Positions 28,101-39,617 of a DNA stretch of 64,000 nucleotides are shown here, in pieces. The stretch's first letter is position 1. Each line of letters starts with the position of its first letter. Source of the stretch: Psychromonas arctica DSM 14288 (GTDB lineage: Bacteria > Pseudomonadota > Gammaproteobacteria > Enterobacterales > Psychromonadaceae); the NCBI RefSeq assembly GCF_000482725.1, contig NZ_AXWP01000008.1, positions 29,602-93,601 of the forward strand. Reading direction: 5' to 3'. Made by a program: the position numbers and the translations under genes. Under the pieces are notes generated by a model, which saw only the letters and a list, made by a program, of their open reading frames with translations, ran no database searches and was not told the DNA's origin.

Positions 28101-28520
28101 ATGATAAAAGACAATACAAAGCGTAATACAAAATCAAGTGCCGGCTTTACTTTACTTGAGTTGATGGTGGTAATGGCGATTGTGGGGATTCTGGTGTCCA
28201 TTGCTTACCCTAGTTATACAAGTGTTATGCAGAAAACTCGGCGCCAAGAGGCGGTACGTACATTACTAGAAGCTTCACAAATGATGGAAAGCGCTTACGC
28301 AATGAATTTTAATTACACTAGTGTCGTGTCAGGTGCTGCTATCACTTCATTTACCACCTCCGATGATTTTAGCCAATATTATAATTTAAGCGCATCATCG
28401 AGTAGCACTACGTTTACATTATCTGCGATACCTAAAAGCACACAGGCTAATGATGTCTGTGGCACATTAAAAATCACACAAACGGGCAGTACAACGGCAA
28501 GTACAAGCGAGTGTTGGTAA
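28101..28520 (+). CDS. pilE: Type IV pilin PilE-like
   Basis: A 139-residue prepilin with leader ending SSAG and FTLLELMVVMAIVGILVSIAYPSY, Glu at +5. Two cysteines near the C-terminus (DVCG and SECW) form the usual disulfide-bounded D-region. It is smaller than a typical major pilin and lies between pilX and pilY1, whereas in Pseudomonas pilE comes after pilY1. I read it as the minor pilin PilE, not the major subunit. Confidence 0.85.
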   Translation: MIKDNTKRNTKSSAGFTLLELMVVMAIVGILVSIAYPSYTSVMQKTRRQEAVRTLLEASQMMESAYAMNFNYTSVVSGAAITSFTTSDDFSQYYNLSASSSSTTFTLSAIPKSTQANDVCGTLKITQTGSTTASTSECW

Positions 28521-28534
28521 TGAATGAGGACATT

Positions 28535-31500
28535 ATGATGAAAAAATTATTAAACCGAAATATACCACCGGTAATGCAGTTATTATCATCAGCCCAGTTA
28601 CTATCATCAACATTGCTAGTGTCATCAACACTGCTGCTGAGTGCAACGTCAGTCAATGCAGCTGATTTAGATTTAGCGACTAAGCCTCTTTATACGGGCA
28701 CTACAGAATCACCAATGATGATGCTCGTGATGGGACGAGACCATACACTTTATTATGAAGCCTATAATGATGCATCCGACTTAAATGGTGATGGTATTCT
28801 CGATATTAAGTTTATGCCTGATTATGCCTATGAAGGGTATTTTGATTCTAGGTATTGTTATAAACCCGAGTCTAATATCTTTGTCCCGCAAAGGATTGCT
28901 GCTACCTGCACAGCATCTGAAGAATGGAGTGGCAACTTTCTTAACTATTTAACCATGACACGCATGGATGTACTGCGAAAAGTACTTTATGGTGGAACGC
29001 GTAGCACTGATGACGTAGATAAAACCATACTAGAACGTGTATTTATTCCACAAGACGCCCACAGTTGGGGTAAAGCCTATACCTCAATAGCTGTCGATGG
29101 TTATGATATTGCTGATTACGCGCCTTTGTCAGTGCCGGATTCAGGTAAGCAGCACTTTTTTGGCTCTGTGACTTATGGTGACTCCACCAAAAATCCAATT
29201 TTGCGAATACGCAAAAATGTAAATGACGACGTTTGGAACTGGGCTTCTTCGGGCCGGCCTGTTTTAAAAAAATCTGGAACAGATTATGTGGTAAGAGTTG
29301 AGATTTGTAAGGAGGGGTTTAGAGATAATTCTAATTGTAAGTTGTATCCCAATGGCAATTATAAACCAACTGGTCTATTGCATAATTACGGCGAACAAAA
29401 CCAAATGCTGTTCGGCTTATTGACGGGAAGTTATAATAAAAATTTATCGGGTGGAGTACTCAGAAAAGCAATTGGCCAATTTTCTGCAGAAGTTAATGAA
29501 CAAAATGGACAATATATAGAAGATTATAATGGCATCGTTGCAACGATTAATAAACTAAGGATTCATGGCTTTAATTCTGGCAATCAATCTTATAACAAAA
29601 ATTGTGGTTGGATAACTGATGGCCCAATTTCCGATGGAAAATGTGCTTCTTGGGGTAATCCTACAGGCGAAATGCTCTATGAAGCAATGCGTTATTTTTC
29701 TGGTGTTGGAATTGCCAGTCCAAGTTATGAGACCTCTGGAAGTTACGATGAGGATATCGGTTTAACCGCACCTGCTTGGGATGACCCGTTTGCTAGTCGT
29801 GGTACGTGTGCCGATCCTAATGTACTTTTAATCAGTGATATAAATCCTTCCTATGATTCAGACCAATTACCCGGTGTTTATAGCGAATTTATAAAAAGTG
29901 CTAATAAAGATGAAGTTTATGAAGGAACAACCTTACCCAGCTTTAGTGTCACCGATTTACTTTCAATAATCTCTACTAATGAAAATAAAACATCTGGTCA
30001 GTTTTTTATTGGTCAATCACGGGTTGATAGCAATGGAGCTCCGACGGCTAAAGAAATAACAGGTCTTGGCCATGTGAGAGGACTTGCGCCAGCGGAACCA
30101 ACTAAAAAGGGCAGTTATAGTTCATCTGCTGTGGCTTATTATGGGTATAATAATGATATTCATCTGACTAAAGATGGCACACAAAATGTGACTACTATGG
30201 TGGTTGCATTAGCGTCTACCTTACCGGAAATTAATGTTGAGGTAGGTGGTGAAATTATTAAAATAGTGCCTTTTGCTAAGTCAGTATTAGGGCCTAGTAG
30301 TTACCCTATTAAGTCTGATGAAGGTGAATATCAACCTACTAATACGATTGTTGATTGGTATGTTGAATCGATTAGTTCTACTAAAGGCATATTTCGTATC
30401 AACTTTGAAGATGTTGAGCAAGGTGCCGATCATGATATGGATATGATCGTTAAATATACCTATGAAGTGAAGGATACCCTTTGTAAAACATATGAAAATA
30501 CTAATTGTATAGAAACAGCTAAAGGGGTTGAGATTACAATCGACTCGGTTTCTGCTTCCGGCAGTATTGACCAGCATGCAGGGTATGTTATTTCAGGTAC
30601 AACTCAGGATAATACTTATTTAGAAGTTAAAGATAGAAATGGTAATGATGTTAAATATTATTTAGATACACCTACCTCAACTGATTTTAGAAATAGAAAA
30701 GAAAGTGGTAGCAATGAGAAATTAGGCTATTTGGCAACGAGGGTGTTTTTTCCAAGTGAAGCAAAAGCTGCTGATTTTTTACCTTCCCCCCTTTGGTATG
30801 CGGCTAAGTGGGGAGGGTTTTCAGATATTAATCATAACCAAAAACCAGACCTTATTAATGAATGGGATACGGATCAAAATGGCGACCCTGATAACTATTT
30901 TCCTGTTACCAATGCTGGCCAACTACAATATCAATTAGCTGCTGCCTTTGATTTAGCCTATGACGGCAATGTGGCCAGTACCTCTCCTGTTTTTTCGTCT
31001 AACTTTTTAAGGGTAGGCAGTTTGGTCTATCAAACTTCCTTTGAAGAAGCTGCTTGGAGCGGTGATGTTAAAGCTTATATTGCAAACACCAGTGGAGAGT
31101 ACCCGTCAACGGCTTCATGGAGTGCTGCTGAACAGTTAGATGCAATGGATATTAGCACCCGTAAGATATTCTCTCGCCGTGACGACGCTACTGCTGGATC
31201 GCAAGGAACGGTATTTGAATTTATAGCCCCGAATAATAAAAATGAACTTGATAGTATTTTTACTACTGAACAATCGGATTTATTACTAGGTGACTTTACT
31301 AGTCCCGGTAATGCAGGAAATGGTCAAGGTCAGGGGCAAGGTTATATCGCTAACCAAGAGTTCGCTTATATTGAAGCTGCTATTAATTATATTCGTGGTG
31401 ATCGAAGTCATGAGGCAGAAAATACTGATTATGAGTTTAGAGAACGTAATAGCAGACTAGGAGATATTATCTACTCCACTCCTTATAATGTTTCTATCGG

Positions 31501-33034
31501 TAAAGGGCATCAGGTTGAAGATGAAGTCTTAGTTTTTGGTGCTAATGATGGCATGGTGCATGTCGTTGATGCTAATAATGGTAAAGAGCTTGTCGCCTAC
31601 ATACCAAGCGGGATTTATAGCGCTTTAGGACAGCTTGTTGAACCGACTTATATTCATGAATATTCTACAGATGGCGGTATCACTGCTTATTCAGATGATG
31701 CCGACAAGATTGAGCTTACGATTGATGACGAAACAAAAGAAGTGGGCCGTACGACAGTCGTAGGTAGACTAGGTCTTGGTGCTAAAGGCCTTTATGCAAT
31801 GGATGTATCTAAAGTTAAGTCCTCTAATGGCAACATGATGAAGTGGGAAATCACTACAGCTTCCACTGGGTTTGCAGGGATTGGTCATAGCATTGCTTCT
31901 CCCACTATCGTTAAATTACATAATGGAGAAACAGGCGTTATTTTTGAGAATGGCTTCAACTCAACGGATCCAAATGGGGCTATCTATATTGCTAATTTGA
32001 CTACGGGTGCTTTAATCAAGAAACTTAGTGTGGGAAGTCAAACTGATCTAACTGGGGCTGGTAGACCTAATGCATTAGCACAACCCGCTATCATTGATAA
32101 TAATGGAGATAGTATCGCTGATTATATCTATGCGGGGGATCTATTTGGCAATATGTGGGTGTTTGATATTAGTAATGAAAGCGTTACCGAGTGGGGCAAT
32201 AAAAAAGATAGTGAGGATCCACTCTTTACGGCGCTTAGTCCAACTATGGATGGTATTAAATACCAGCCTCAATCTATTACAACACGTCCGTCTGTTGCTA
32301 GGCATCCAAGTGGTAGCGGTGTGATAGTTGCATTTGGTACGGGTAAGTATATTGAAAAAGGTGATACGGATATTGAAAACCAAGCAACACAAAGTTTTTA
32401 TGCGATTGCCGATCATTTAGATACCGCAGTTGTTGGTGCAACAAGAACGTTAGGTGTATTTAGCACATTACAAAATCAAACAATTATAAAAGAAACGAGT
32501 ACTAATCGAATATTATCAAGTAATCCAGTCGATTGGACTACTGTGAATGGATTTTATTTAGACCTGATTAATACCGAAGATGATGAATCAGGTGTTGCTA
32601 ATACTAATAACTATGGTGAAAGGTTGATTGGGAATAGCTTAGTGTTTGCTAACAAAGTCAGTTTCACTACCTTAATGCCCAATCCTGATGTGTGTTCAGC
32701 TGGAGGAACAGGTTGGTACATGGAGTTAAACTTATATACAGGGCAAACTTGGAACTTAGGCACGACCAAGGTCGATGACCCTTTAACTGCAGAAGATGAA
32801 TCGATTCCCGATGATAGCTCTAATCAGTTTTTAGATGGAGTAAGTAATGGTATGACGTCCGTAGTGTCTCCTAATATAGTCATTATTGAAAATGAAGATG
32901 GCACAACTACTGAAGTGCTGGGTTCTGATGAGGTTGCTTTGAAAACCTGTATTACATTAAGTACAGGCAAAGTTATTTGTTTTGACGATACAGCAATTGC
33001 AACAGGTCGCTTAAGTTGGAGACATTTATACTAA
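28535..33034 (+). CDS. pilY1: Type IV pilus tip-associated protein PilY1
   Basis: A protein of about 1499 residues with a long signal peptide (cleavage predicted near NA-ADLD, about residue 42). The C-terminal part has the PilY1 beta-propeller with GANDGMVHVVDANNGKELVAYIPS and the calcium-loop segment DNNGDSIADYIYAGDLFGNMWVFD (from about residue 1188). Two further EF-hand-like loops are DLNGDGILD (82-90) and DTDQNGDPD (778-786). PilY1 is exported and promotes pilus extension, adhesion and surface sensing. The N-terminal part starts MMMLVMGRDHTLYYEAYNDASDL and shows no DxSxS metal site of a von Willebrand A domain. The start at 28535 follows GAGGA. It is the last gene of the minor-pilin operon. 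Confidence 0.88.
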   Translation: MMKKLLNRNIPPVMQLLSSAQLLSSTLLVSSTLLLSATSVNAADLDLATKPLYTGTTESPMMMLVMGRDHTLYYEAYNDASDLNGDGILDIKFMPDYAYEGYFDSRYCYKPESNIFVPQRIAATCTASEEWSGNFLNYLTMTRMDVLRKVLYGGTRSTDDVDKTILERVFIPQDAHSWGKAYTSIAVDGYDIADYAPLSVPDSGKQHFFGSVTYGDSTKNPILRIRKNVNDDVWNWASSGRPVLKKSGTDYVVRVEICKEGFRDNSNCKLYPNGNYKPTGLLHNYGEQNQMLFGLLTGSYNKNLSGGVLRKAIGQFSAEVNEQNGQYIEDYNGIVATINKLRIHGFNSGNQSYNKNCGWITDGPISDGKCASWGNPTGEMLYEAMRYFSGVGIASPSYETSGSYDEDIGLTAPAWDDPFASRGTCADPNVLLISDINPSYDSDQLPGVYSEFIKSANKDEVYEGTTLPSFSVTDLLSIISTNENKTSGQFFIGQSRVDSNGAPTAKEITGLGHVRGLAPAEPTKKGSYSSSAVAYYGYNNDIHLTKDGTQNVTTMVVALASTLPEINVEVGGEIIKIVPFAKSVLGPSSYPIKSDEGEYQPTNTIVDWYVESISSTKGIFRINFEDVEQGADHDMDMIVKYTYEVKDTLCKTYENTNCIETAKGVEITIDSVSASGSIDQHAGYVISGTTQDNTYLEVKDRNGNDVKYYLDTPTSTDFRNRKESGSNEKLGYLATRVFFPSEAKAADFLPSPLWYAAKWGGFSDINHNQKPDLINEWDTDQNGDPDNYFPVTNAGQLQYQLAAAFDLAYDGNVASTSPVFSSNFLRVGSLVYQTSFEEAAWSGDVKAYIANTSGEYPSTASWSAAEQLDAMDISTRKIFSRRDDATAGSQGTVFEFIAPNNKNELDSIFTTEQSDLLLGDFTSPGNAGNGQGQGQGYIANQEFAYIEAAINYIRGDRSHEAENTDYEFRERNSRLGDIIYSTPYNVSIGKGHQVEDEVLVFGANDGMVHVVDANNGKELVAYIPSGIYSALGQLVEPTYIHEYSTDGGITAYSDDADKIELTIDDETKEVGRTTVVGRLGLGAKGLYAMDVSKVKSSNGNMMKWEITTASTGFAGIGHSIASPTIVKLHNGETGVIFENGFNSTDPNGAIYIANLTTGALIKKLSVGSQTDLTGAGRPNALAQPAIIDNNGDSIADYIYAGDLFGNMWVFDISNESVTEWGNKKDSEDPLFTALSPTMDGIKYQPQSITTRPSVARHPSGSGVIVAFGTGKYIEKGDTDIENQATQSFYAIADHLDTAVVGATRTLGVFSTLQNQTIIKETSTNRILSSNPVDWTTVNGFYLDLINTEDDESGVANTNNYGERLIGNSLVFANKVSFTTLMPNPDVCSAGGTGWYMELNLYTGQTWNLGTTKVDDPLTAEDESIPDDSSNQFLDGVSNGMTSVVSPNIVIIENEDGTTTEVLGSDEVALKTCITLSTGKVICFDDTAIATGRLSWRHLY

Positions 33035-33739
<705 letters not shown>

Positions 33740-33810
33740 ACGATTTTTAAGTAATCGTTGATATAGCCGTTATGACAGTATTAAACTGATTTCTGTTAAA
33801 TAACAAACAA

Positions 33811-33839
33811 TAAAAAGGAGAACTAAGTTCTCCTTTTTA
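33811..33839. terminator. Bidirectional terminator between glnB and bamD
   Basis: AAAAAGGAGAAC pairs perfectly with GTTCTCCTTTTT around a 3-nt loop, with T-runs on both strands. It serves the convergent glnB and bamD genes. Confidence 0.9.
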
Positions 33840-33892
33840 TTGTTTGGACCCTATAAATAATCCTATATTACGCTGATTATTTACAAAGATTA

Positions 33893-34684
33893 TTACCAGT
33901 CAAATACGCTCCAGCTTTCTGTGCGTTTTACCACTCGGCTATTTGGGTAATTAAGCTTTAATACCGCTAATGCATTCTTTTCTGGTTCTACTAACCCTAA
34001 CTCCCTATAGGCAATGATCATGATCTCTAGGGCATCTTTTACAGATTCTGTATCAGGGTAGTTATTGAGAACAGTTTTACCACGGTTGATCGCTGCTATA
34101 TAAGCTTCACGTTTGATATACCATTCAGCAATTGATATTTCATAACGTGCGACTCTATCTTTGATAAACACCATACGTTGGCGAGCATCTTTTGCATATT
34201 GGCTATTAGGGTAATACTTTAGAATGTGATTAAAGTCTTTAAAAGCACGTTGTGCATAACTTTGGTCACGATTAAAACGGTCCACACCAAATAGATTTTG
34301 GAAAAAGTGATCGTCAGAAGATAAGTTAGTTAGTCCACGCATATAATAAAGATAATCTAAATCTTTATGGGTTGGATTTAAACGAATAAACTTATCAATA
34401 TTAGCTAATGCAAGCGCCATTTCATTACGTTTGTAATAAGCGTAAATAAGGTCTAATTGCACCTGTTCTGAGTGAGGTCCAAAAGGGTAGCGGCTATCTA
34501 GCGCTTCTAAAATGTCAGTGGCTTTTTCAAAGTTCGCTGTTTCTAGCGCTACAGAAGCCTCTTGATATAAAATGACAGGAGGTTTGTCAGCAATCTTTGG
34601 TTTATTGCTTTTTTTCGATGAACAGCCAGTAATAAAAATGGCAATGAAAAAACTGGTCGTTATTAGTCTAAGGATCTTATTCAT
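33893..34684 (-). CDS. bamD: Outer membrane assembly lipoprotein BamD
   Basis: A 263-residue lipoprotein with signal peptide and lipobox ITGCSS (lipidated Cys21). TPR-type helices follow, beginning LYQEASVALETANFEKATDILEAL. Family landmarks SRYPFGPHSEQVQLDLIYAYYK and the YPNSQYAKDARQRMVFI segment are present. BamD is the essential BamA partner in outer-membrane protein insertion. I chose the ATG at 34684 because it places the signal peptide correctly. It is divergent from rluD, as in E. coli and Vibrio. Confidence 0.96.
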   Translation of the reverse strand: MNKILRLITTSFFIAIFITGCSSKKSNKPKIADKPPVILYQEASVALETANFEKATDILEALDSRYPFGPHSEQVQLDLIYAYYKRNEMALALANIDKFIRLNPTHKDLDYLYYMRGLTNLSSDDHFFQNLFGVDRFNRDQSYAQRAFKDFNHILKYYPNSQYAKDARQRMVFIKDRVARYEISIAEWYIKREAYIAAINRGKTVLNNYPDTESVKDALEIMIIAYRELGLVEPEKNALAVLKLNYPNSRVVKRTESWSVFDW

Positions 34685-34842
34685 AAGTGTTATAATGTCG
34701 GCCAATATTAAAAAGTACAGTATCGGCTATCGCCGAAAGAAATAAAAGTAAAAAAAGATAAAATGTGACAAGATAAGTCTGTCTGACAAAATACTTTTTA
34801 AAAATCAATTACAACAGCACAAAATTACAAGAAGAGAGCATT

Positions 34843-35823
34843 ATGAGCCAAGCATTAAACCTATCTGCAGAAGTAACAGATGAACAGTTAGGATTTCGAT
34901 TAGACCAAGCGGTTGCCGCATTGTTCCCAGATTATTCGCGTTCTCGTATAAAAGAATGGATATTAGCGGGCCTGGTACAAATTGATGGCACTGTCTCTTC
35001 TACTCCTCGTGAAAAAGTATTTACGGGTCAGATGCTAGAAGTTAACGCAGTATTGAAAGATGAAGTCACCTTTGTTGCACAAAAAATTGAAATTGATATC
35101 GTTTATGAAGACGAAGATATTTTAGTGATCAATAAACCTGCTGGGTTAGTTGTTCACCCGGGTGCAGGTAATGCAAGTGGCACATTATTAAATGCATTGT
35201 TATACCATTACCCAAGTATTGCTGAAGTACCACGTGCTGGTATCGTACATCGATTAGATAAAGAAACATCAGGATTGATGGTAGTAGCAAAAAATGTTCC
35301 TGCACAAACTCATTTAGTGATGAACTTGCAAGCACGCCAGATGACACGTGAATATGATGCGATTGCCTCGGGATGTTTTACCGCTGGTGGTAAAGTAGAT
35401 GCGCCTATTGGTCGTGATAAAGTACACCGCACTAAAATGGCCGTTAACCATACGGGAGGCAAAGATGCGATCACGCATTATCGTATTGCTGAAAAGTATC
35501 GTGCACATACACGTTTACGTTTGCGTTTAGAAACTGGACGTACTCACCAAATTCGTGTGCATATGATGTCTATCGGCCATGTATTGGCGGGTGACCCTGT
35601 CTATGGTGGTCGTCCTCGTCCACCTAAAGGCGCTTCTGAAAAATTAAGTGAAGCATTACGTGGATTTAGACGCCAAGCACTACATGCGACTATGTTACGT
35701 CTTGAGCATCCAATTACCGGTGAAGAGATGGAATGGCACGCTGAACCACCTGAAGATTTTAAAGTGTTAGCGGCTGCGTTACGTGCGGATACTATTTCGC
35801 ATGAAAACGAATTAGATTTATAG
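34843..35823 (+). CDS. rluD: 23S rRNA pseudouridine synthase RluD
   Basis: A 326-residue pseudouridine synthase with an N-terminal S4 domain (LDQAVAALFPDYSRSRIKEWI) and catalytic Asp139 in HRLDKETSGLMVVAK, the same number as in E. coli RluD. It modifies U1911, U1915 and U1917 in helix 69 of 23S rRNA. A GAAGAGAG ribosome-binding region precedes the start. pgeF follows 19 bp later, the usual bamD / rluD-pgeF-clpB arrangement. Confidence 0.96.
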   Translation: MSQALNLSAEVTDEQLGFRLDQAVAALFPDYSRSRIKEWILAGLVQIDGTVSSTPREKVFTGQMLEVNAVLKDEVTFVAQKIEIDIVYEDEDILVINKPAGLVVHPGAGNASGTLLNALLYHYPSIAEVPRAGIVHRLDKETSGLMVVAKNVPAQTHLVMNLQARQMTREYDAIASGCFTAGGKVDAPIGRDKVHRTKMAVNHTGGKDAITHYRIAEKYRAHTRLRLRLETGRTHQIRVHMMSIGHVLAGDPVYGGRPRPPKGASEKLSEALRGFRRQALHATMLRLEHPITGEEMEWHAEPPEDFKVLAAALRADTISHENELDL

Positions 35824-35842
35824 TTTATTATAGTTTACTTAG

Positions 35843-36598
35843 ATGCAATTAATTAAACCTAATTGGGCAGCCCCTGCCCATATTCACGCTTACTCAACTA
35901 CTCGCTTAGGTGGGAGTAGTGAAGGTGAATTTTTAGGTTTGAATCTGGCTACGCACGTTGCGGATCTTGAGCTGCATGTATTAAAAAATCGTGCATTACT
36001 CACAGAATATTTACTCGTTAATGAACAACTACACGCTCCTGATTTTTGTTGGTTAAATCAGACTCATAGTCATGATTTAATAAAATTATCAGCCACAACA
36101 GCGCAAGCAATTAATGCCGATGCAAGTTGGACTAATAATAACGAAAGAACTTGTGTGGTGATGACTGCGGATTGTTTACCTGTGCTAGTGACAGATAAGC
36201 AGGGCAGTTTTGTTGCGGCTATCCATGCCGGATGGCGTGGATTATGTGATGGTATTATTGAAAACAGTATTGAACATATTTGCAATACGTTATCAGTCAA
36301 ACCCGATCAACTATTAGTATGGTTAGGTCCCTGTATTGGGCCTACTGCCTTTGAAGTTGGTGATGAAGTTCGAGCGCAGTTTGTTCAACAAAATGCACAA
36401 GCAAGTGAAGCTTTTGTCGCGTCTAACGATAAATGGTTAGCTAATTTGCATCTCCTAGCCAAGTTACGTTTAACAAAATTTACAGGTATTACTATTACAG
36501 AAAGTGATTTGTGTACCTTTAACGATGCAGAGTTATTTTACTCATATCGTCGAGATGGCAGAACAGGTCGTCTTGCTTCTTTTATCTGGATTGATTAA
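35843..36598 (+). CDS. pgeF: Peptidoglycan editing factor PgeF (YfiH, laccase-domain)
   Basis: A 251-residue protein with the DUF152/YfiH copper-type fold: NQTHSHDLI, MTADCLPVLVTD, AAIHAGWRGL and WLGPCIGPTAFEVG carry the metal-binding His and Cys residues. In E. coli this protein removes wrongly incorporated L-Ser from peptidoglycan precursors; older annotations call it a polyphenol oxidase. It is co-directional with rluD and clpB. The length matches the family. Confidence 0.93.
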   Translation: MQLIKPNWAAPAHIHAYSTTRLGGSSEGEFLGLNLATHVADLELHVLKNRALLTEYLLVNEQLHAPDFCWLNQTHSHDLIKLSATTAQAINADASWTNNNERTCVVMTADCLPVLVTDKQGSFVAAIHAGWRGLCDGIIENSIEHICNTLSVKPDQLLVWLGPCIGPTAFEVGDEVRAQFVQQNAQASEAFVASNDKWLANLHLLAKLRLTKFTGITITESDLCTFNDAELFYSYRRDGRTGRLASFIWID

Positions 36599-36827
36599 AA
36601 CTAAAAATAGTTGCGATGCTTTTATCGAGCTGTAGTTATTGAAGCTTCATTTATTAGAACTTCAATTATTGCAATTTTACATGTTGAAATGGCAGTTATC
36701 CTCCCTCAGTTTTATATCTAATCTTAAATTCCCTAATCTACTCTTAGAAACAACCCTCTTATAATTAATTCTCTAACATTTAATTTATAAATATATTCTT
36801 TTTTATTCATTATTTTATCTTTCCTAC
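36599..36827. other. Non-coding region upstream of the clpB promoter
   Basis: An AT-rich gap of about 230 bp with no open frame or RNA gene visible. The heat-shock promoter of clpB lies at its right end. Confidence 0.4.
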
Positions 36828-36855
36828 CTTGAAATAATTCTCTTTACCCCCATCT
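36828..36855 (+). promoter_or_regulatory. Sigma-32 heat-shock promoter of clpB
   Basis: CTTGAAA (36828-36834) and CCCCATCT (36848-36855) are separated by 13 nt, which matches the sigma-32 consensus in both elements and spacing. It lies directly upstream of the clpB ribosome-binding site. This is strong sequence evidence for RpoH control. Confidence 0.9.
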
Positions 36856-36886
36856 TTTATAGGGTAAACATTTCAGGAGAATCATC

Positions 36887-39463
36887 ATGCGTTTAGATAA
36901 ATTAACTAGCAAATTTCAATTGGCATTATCCGATGCTCAATCTATTGCTTTAGGCCGTGATCACCAATATATCGAAGCGACACATGTCTTGTTAGCAATG
37001 CTTAATCAAGACGGTGGCGCAATCCGCGGTATTTTGTCTGATCTTGAAATTAACATTAACCTAATGCGTTCACAGCTATCTGCAATGTTAGATAGAATGC
37101 CCAAAGTATCTGGTATTGGAGGCGAAATACAGCTCTCTAATCAGTTGGGTATTACCTTTAATTTATGTGATAAGTATGCGCAAAAAGCAAAAGATAAATT
37201 TATTTCATCGGAAATTTTCTTAGTCGCCGTTTGTGAAGATAAAGGTGAACTAGGAAAAGTGTTAAATAAACTTGGCTTAACAAAAAGCAAAGTTGAAAGT
37301 TCTTTAAAGAAAATCCGTCAAGGTCAAACTGTTACTGACGTTAATGGAGACGGCCCTGAACAAGCCCTAGAAAAATATACCATCGATTTAACCGAGCGTG
37401 CTGCGGCAGGTAAACTAGACCCAGTAATTGGACGTGACGATGAAGTACGTCGCATGGTACAAGTGCTACAGCGTAGAACTAAAAATAACCCCGTGATCAT
37501 CGGTGAACCAGGTGTCGGTAAAACGGCTATTGTTGAAGGTTTAGCGCAACGTATTGTGAACGGTGAAGTACCGGAAGGTTTGAAAAATAAACGCGTTTTA
37601 TCATTGGATATGGGCTCGCTTATTGCGGGTGCCAAATATCGAGGTGAGTTTGAAGAGCGTTTAAAAGCAGTGTTAGCGGAGCTAAACAAAGAAGAAGGGC
37701 AAATCATCTTATTTATCGATGAATTGCATACTATGGTAGGTGCTGGTAAAGGCGATGGCGCTATGGATGCGAGTAATATGCTTAAGCCTGCGTTAGCGCG
37801 AGGAGAGCTTCATTGTGTTGGCGCGACTACGTTAAATGAGTATCGTCAGTATATTGAAAAAGATGCGGCACTAGAGCGTCGTTTCCAAAAAGTACAAGTT
37901 GATGAACCAACGGTTGAAGATACGATCGCGATATTACGTGGTTTAAAAGAGCGTTACGAATTACATCATCAAGTTGAAATAACGGATCCTGCGATTGTGG
38001 CTGCGGCGACGTTATCACATCGTTATATCTCTGACCGCCAATTACCCGACAAAGCCATTGATTTAATTGATGAAGCTGCGTCTAGCATTCGCTTACAAAT
38101 GGACTCTAAACCTGAAAGTTTAGATAAATTAGGGCGTAAAATTATTCAGCTAACCGTAGAGCAAAAGTCACTGCAGAATGCTACCGATGAAGCCAGTGTG
38201 AAACGGTTAAATGATATAGACCAGACCTTAAGAATTAAAGGCAAAGAATATAAGTCTTTAGATGAAGTGTGGAAAACAGAAAAAGCAGCGCTATCTGGTA
38301 CGCAAAATATCAAGCAAGCTTTAGAGCAAGCGCGCATGGATTTAGAAGTCGCTAGCCGCGCGGCTGATTTAACACGTATGTCTGAACTTCAATATGGACG
38401 TATTCCTGATTTAGAAAAACAATTAGATTTAGCATCTCAAGCTGAAATGCAAGAGATGACATTGTTAAAACACTCTGTCACAGAGAATGAAATTGCGGAT
38501 ATTCTATCGCACTGGACCGGCATTCCTGTGTCTAAAATGCTTGAAGGCGAGCGTGATAAATTATTGAAAATGGAAAAACATCTTCATTCTCAAGTAGTTG
38601 GGCAAAATGAGGCGATTGACGCTATTGCAAATGCAATCAGACGTAGCCGTGCTGGGTTAAGTGATCCTGACCGTCCTATTGGGTCTTTCTTGTTCTTAGG
38701 TCCTACTGGGGTCGGTAAAACCGAATCTTGTAAGGCGCTTGCTAACTTCTTATTTGATAGCGTCGATAATATGGTGCGTATTGATATGTCCGAGTTTATG
38801 GAGAAACACTCTGTATCTCGTTTAGTCGGTGCTCCTCCAGGTTACGTGGGGTATGAAGAGGGCGGTTACTTAACGGAAGCGGTACGCCGTAAACCTTACT
38901 CTGTTATTTTATTGGATGAAATAGAGAAAGCACATCCTGATGTCTTTAATATTTTATTACAGGTGTTGGATGATGGGCGTTTAACCGATGGGCAAGGACG
39001 AACCGTTGATTTCCGTAATACGGTGATCATCATGACCTCCAACATAGGTTCTGAGATCATTCAAGAAGCGTTCCCTCGTGCTTCCTATGACGAAGTTAAA
39101 AATACTTTGCTAGGTGTGTTAGCGAAACAATTTAAACCAGAATTTTTGAATCGTATTGATGAAACGGTCGTGTTCCACCCATTAAGTGAAAAACACATTA
39201 AATCAATCGCAACGATTCAATTACACGCATTACAGACGCGTCTTAAAGCAAGGGATTACCACCTAACGTTTAATGATGCATCGATTGAATTTTTGGTTAG
39301 CGCTGGATATGACCCTGCATATGGTGCTCGTCCATTAAAAAGAGCGGTGCAACAGTTACTAGAGAATGCATTGGCACAGAAAATATTATCGGGAGAGTTA
39401 ACCACGGGTAGTAACATATTGGCAGACGTTGAAGAGGGGAAAATAGTGTTTGTGCAACAATAA
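36887..39463 (+). CDS. clpB: Disaggregase chaperone ClpB
   Basis: An 858-residue Hsp100 protein. The order is an N-terminal Clp repeat domain (1-145), AAA+ domain 1 with Walker A GEPGVGKT from residue 206, a coiled-coil middle domain (about 400-530), and AAA+ domain 2 with Walker A GPTGVGKT from about residue 605. The [12 protein letters not shown] sensor region follows. It rescues aggregated proteins together with DnaK. The usual ClpA-type IGF loop for ClpP is absent. CAGGAGA precedes the start. The length equals that of E. coli ClpB (857). Confidence 0.97.
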   Translation: MRLDKLTSKFQLALSDAQSIALGRDHQYIEATHVLLAMLNQDGGAIRGILSDLEININLMRSQLSAMLDRMPKVSGIGGEIQLSNQLGITFNLCDKYAQKAKDKFISSEIFLVAVCEDKGELGKVLNKLGLTKSKVESSLKKIRQGQTVTDVNGDGPEQALEKYTIDLTERAAAGKLDPVIGRDDEVRRMVQVLQRRTKNNPVIIGEPGVGKTAIVEGLAQRIVNGEVPEGLKNKRVLSLDMGSLIAGAKYRGEFEERLKAVLAELNKEEGQIILFIDELHTMVGAGKGDGAMDASNMLKPALARGELHCVGATTLNEYRQYIEKDAALERRFQKVQVDEPTVEDTIAILRGLKERYELHHQVEITDPAIVAAATLSHRYISDRQLPDKAIDLIDEAASSIRLQMDSKPESLDKLGRKIIQLTVEQKSLQNATDEASVKRLNDIDQTLRIKGKEYKSLDEVWKTEKAALSGTQNIKQALEQARMDLEVASRAADLTRMSELQYGRIPDLEKQLDLASQAEMQEMTLLKHSVTENEIADILSHWTGIPVSKMLEGERDKLLKMEKHLHSQVVGQNEAIDAIANAIRRSRAGLSDPDRPIGSFLFLGPTGVGKTESCKALANFLFDSVDNMVRIDMSEFMEKHSVSRLVGAPPGYVGYEEGGYLTEAVRRKPYSVILLDEIEKAHPDVFNILLQVLDDGRLTDGQGRTVDFRNTVIIMTSNIGSEIIQEAFPRASYDEVKNTLLGVLAKQFKPEFLNRIDETVVFHPLSEKHIKSIATIQLHALQTRLKARDYHLTFNDASIEFLVSAGYDPAYGARPLKRAVQQLLENALAQKILSGELTTGSNILADVEEGKIVFVQQ

Positions 39464-39554
39464 TGTACAGTCATTTTTTTACTGAACTAACTCATATTGA
39501 ATGCATTGCACAGTGAAAGCTCTGTGAATGTACAATGACTGAAAGCAAAATAGT

Positions 39555-39587
39555 AAAAGGCCAATGATTAACGTCGTTGGCCTTTTT
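39555..39587 (+). terminator. Intrinsic terminator downstream of clpB
   Basis: AAAAGGCCAA (39555-39564) pairs with TTGGCCTTTT (39577-39586) and is followed by a T-run. A-runs on the other side could also help end nagC on the opposite strand. Confidence 0.85.
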
Positions 39588-39617
39588 ATTTGCAGAAAGT
39601 GATTAACTATTTTAAGT

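Noticed and set aside
30287-32416. Antisense open frames inside pilY1
   Set aside because: They are short, lack ribosome-binding sites and lie opposite a long well-supported coding frame.
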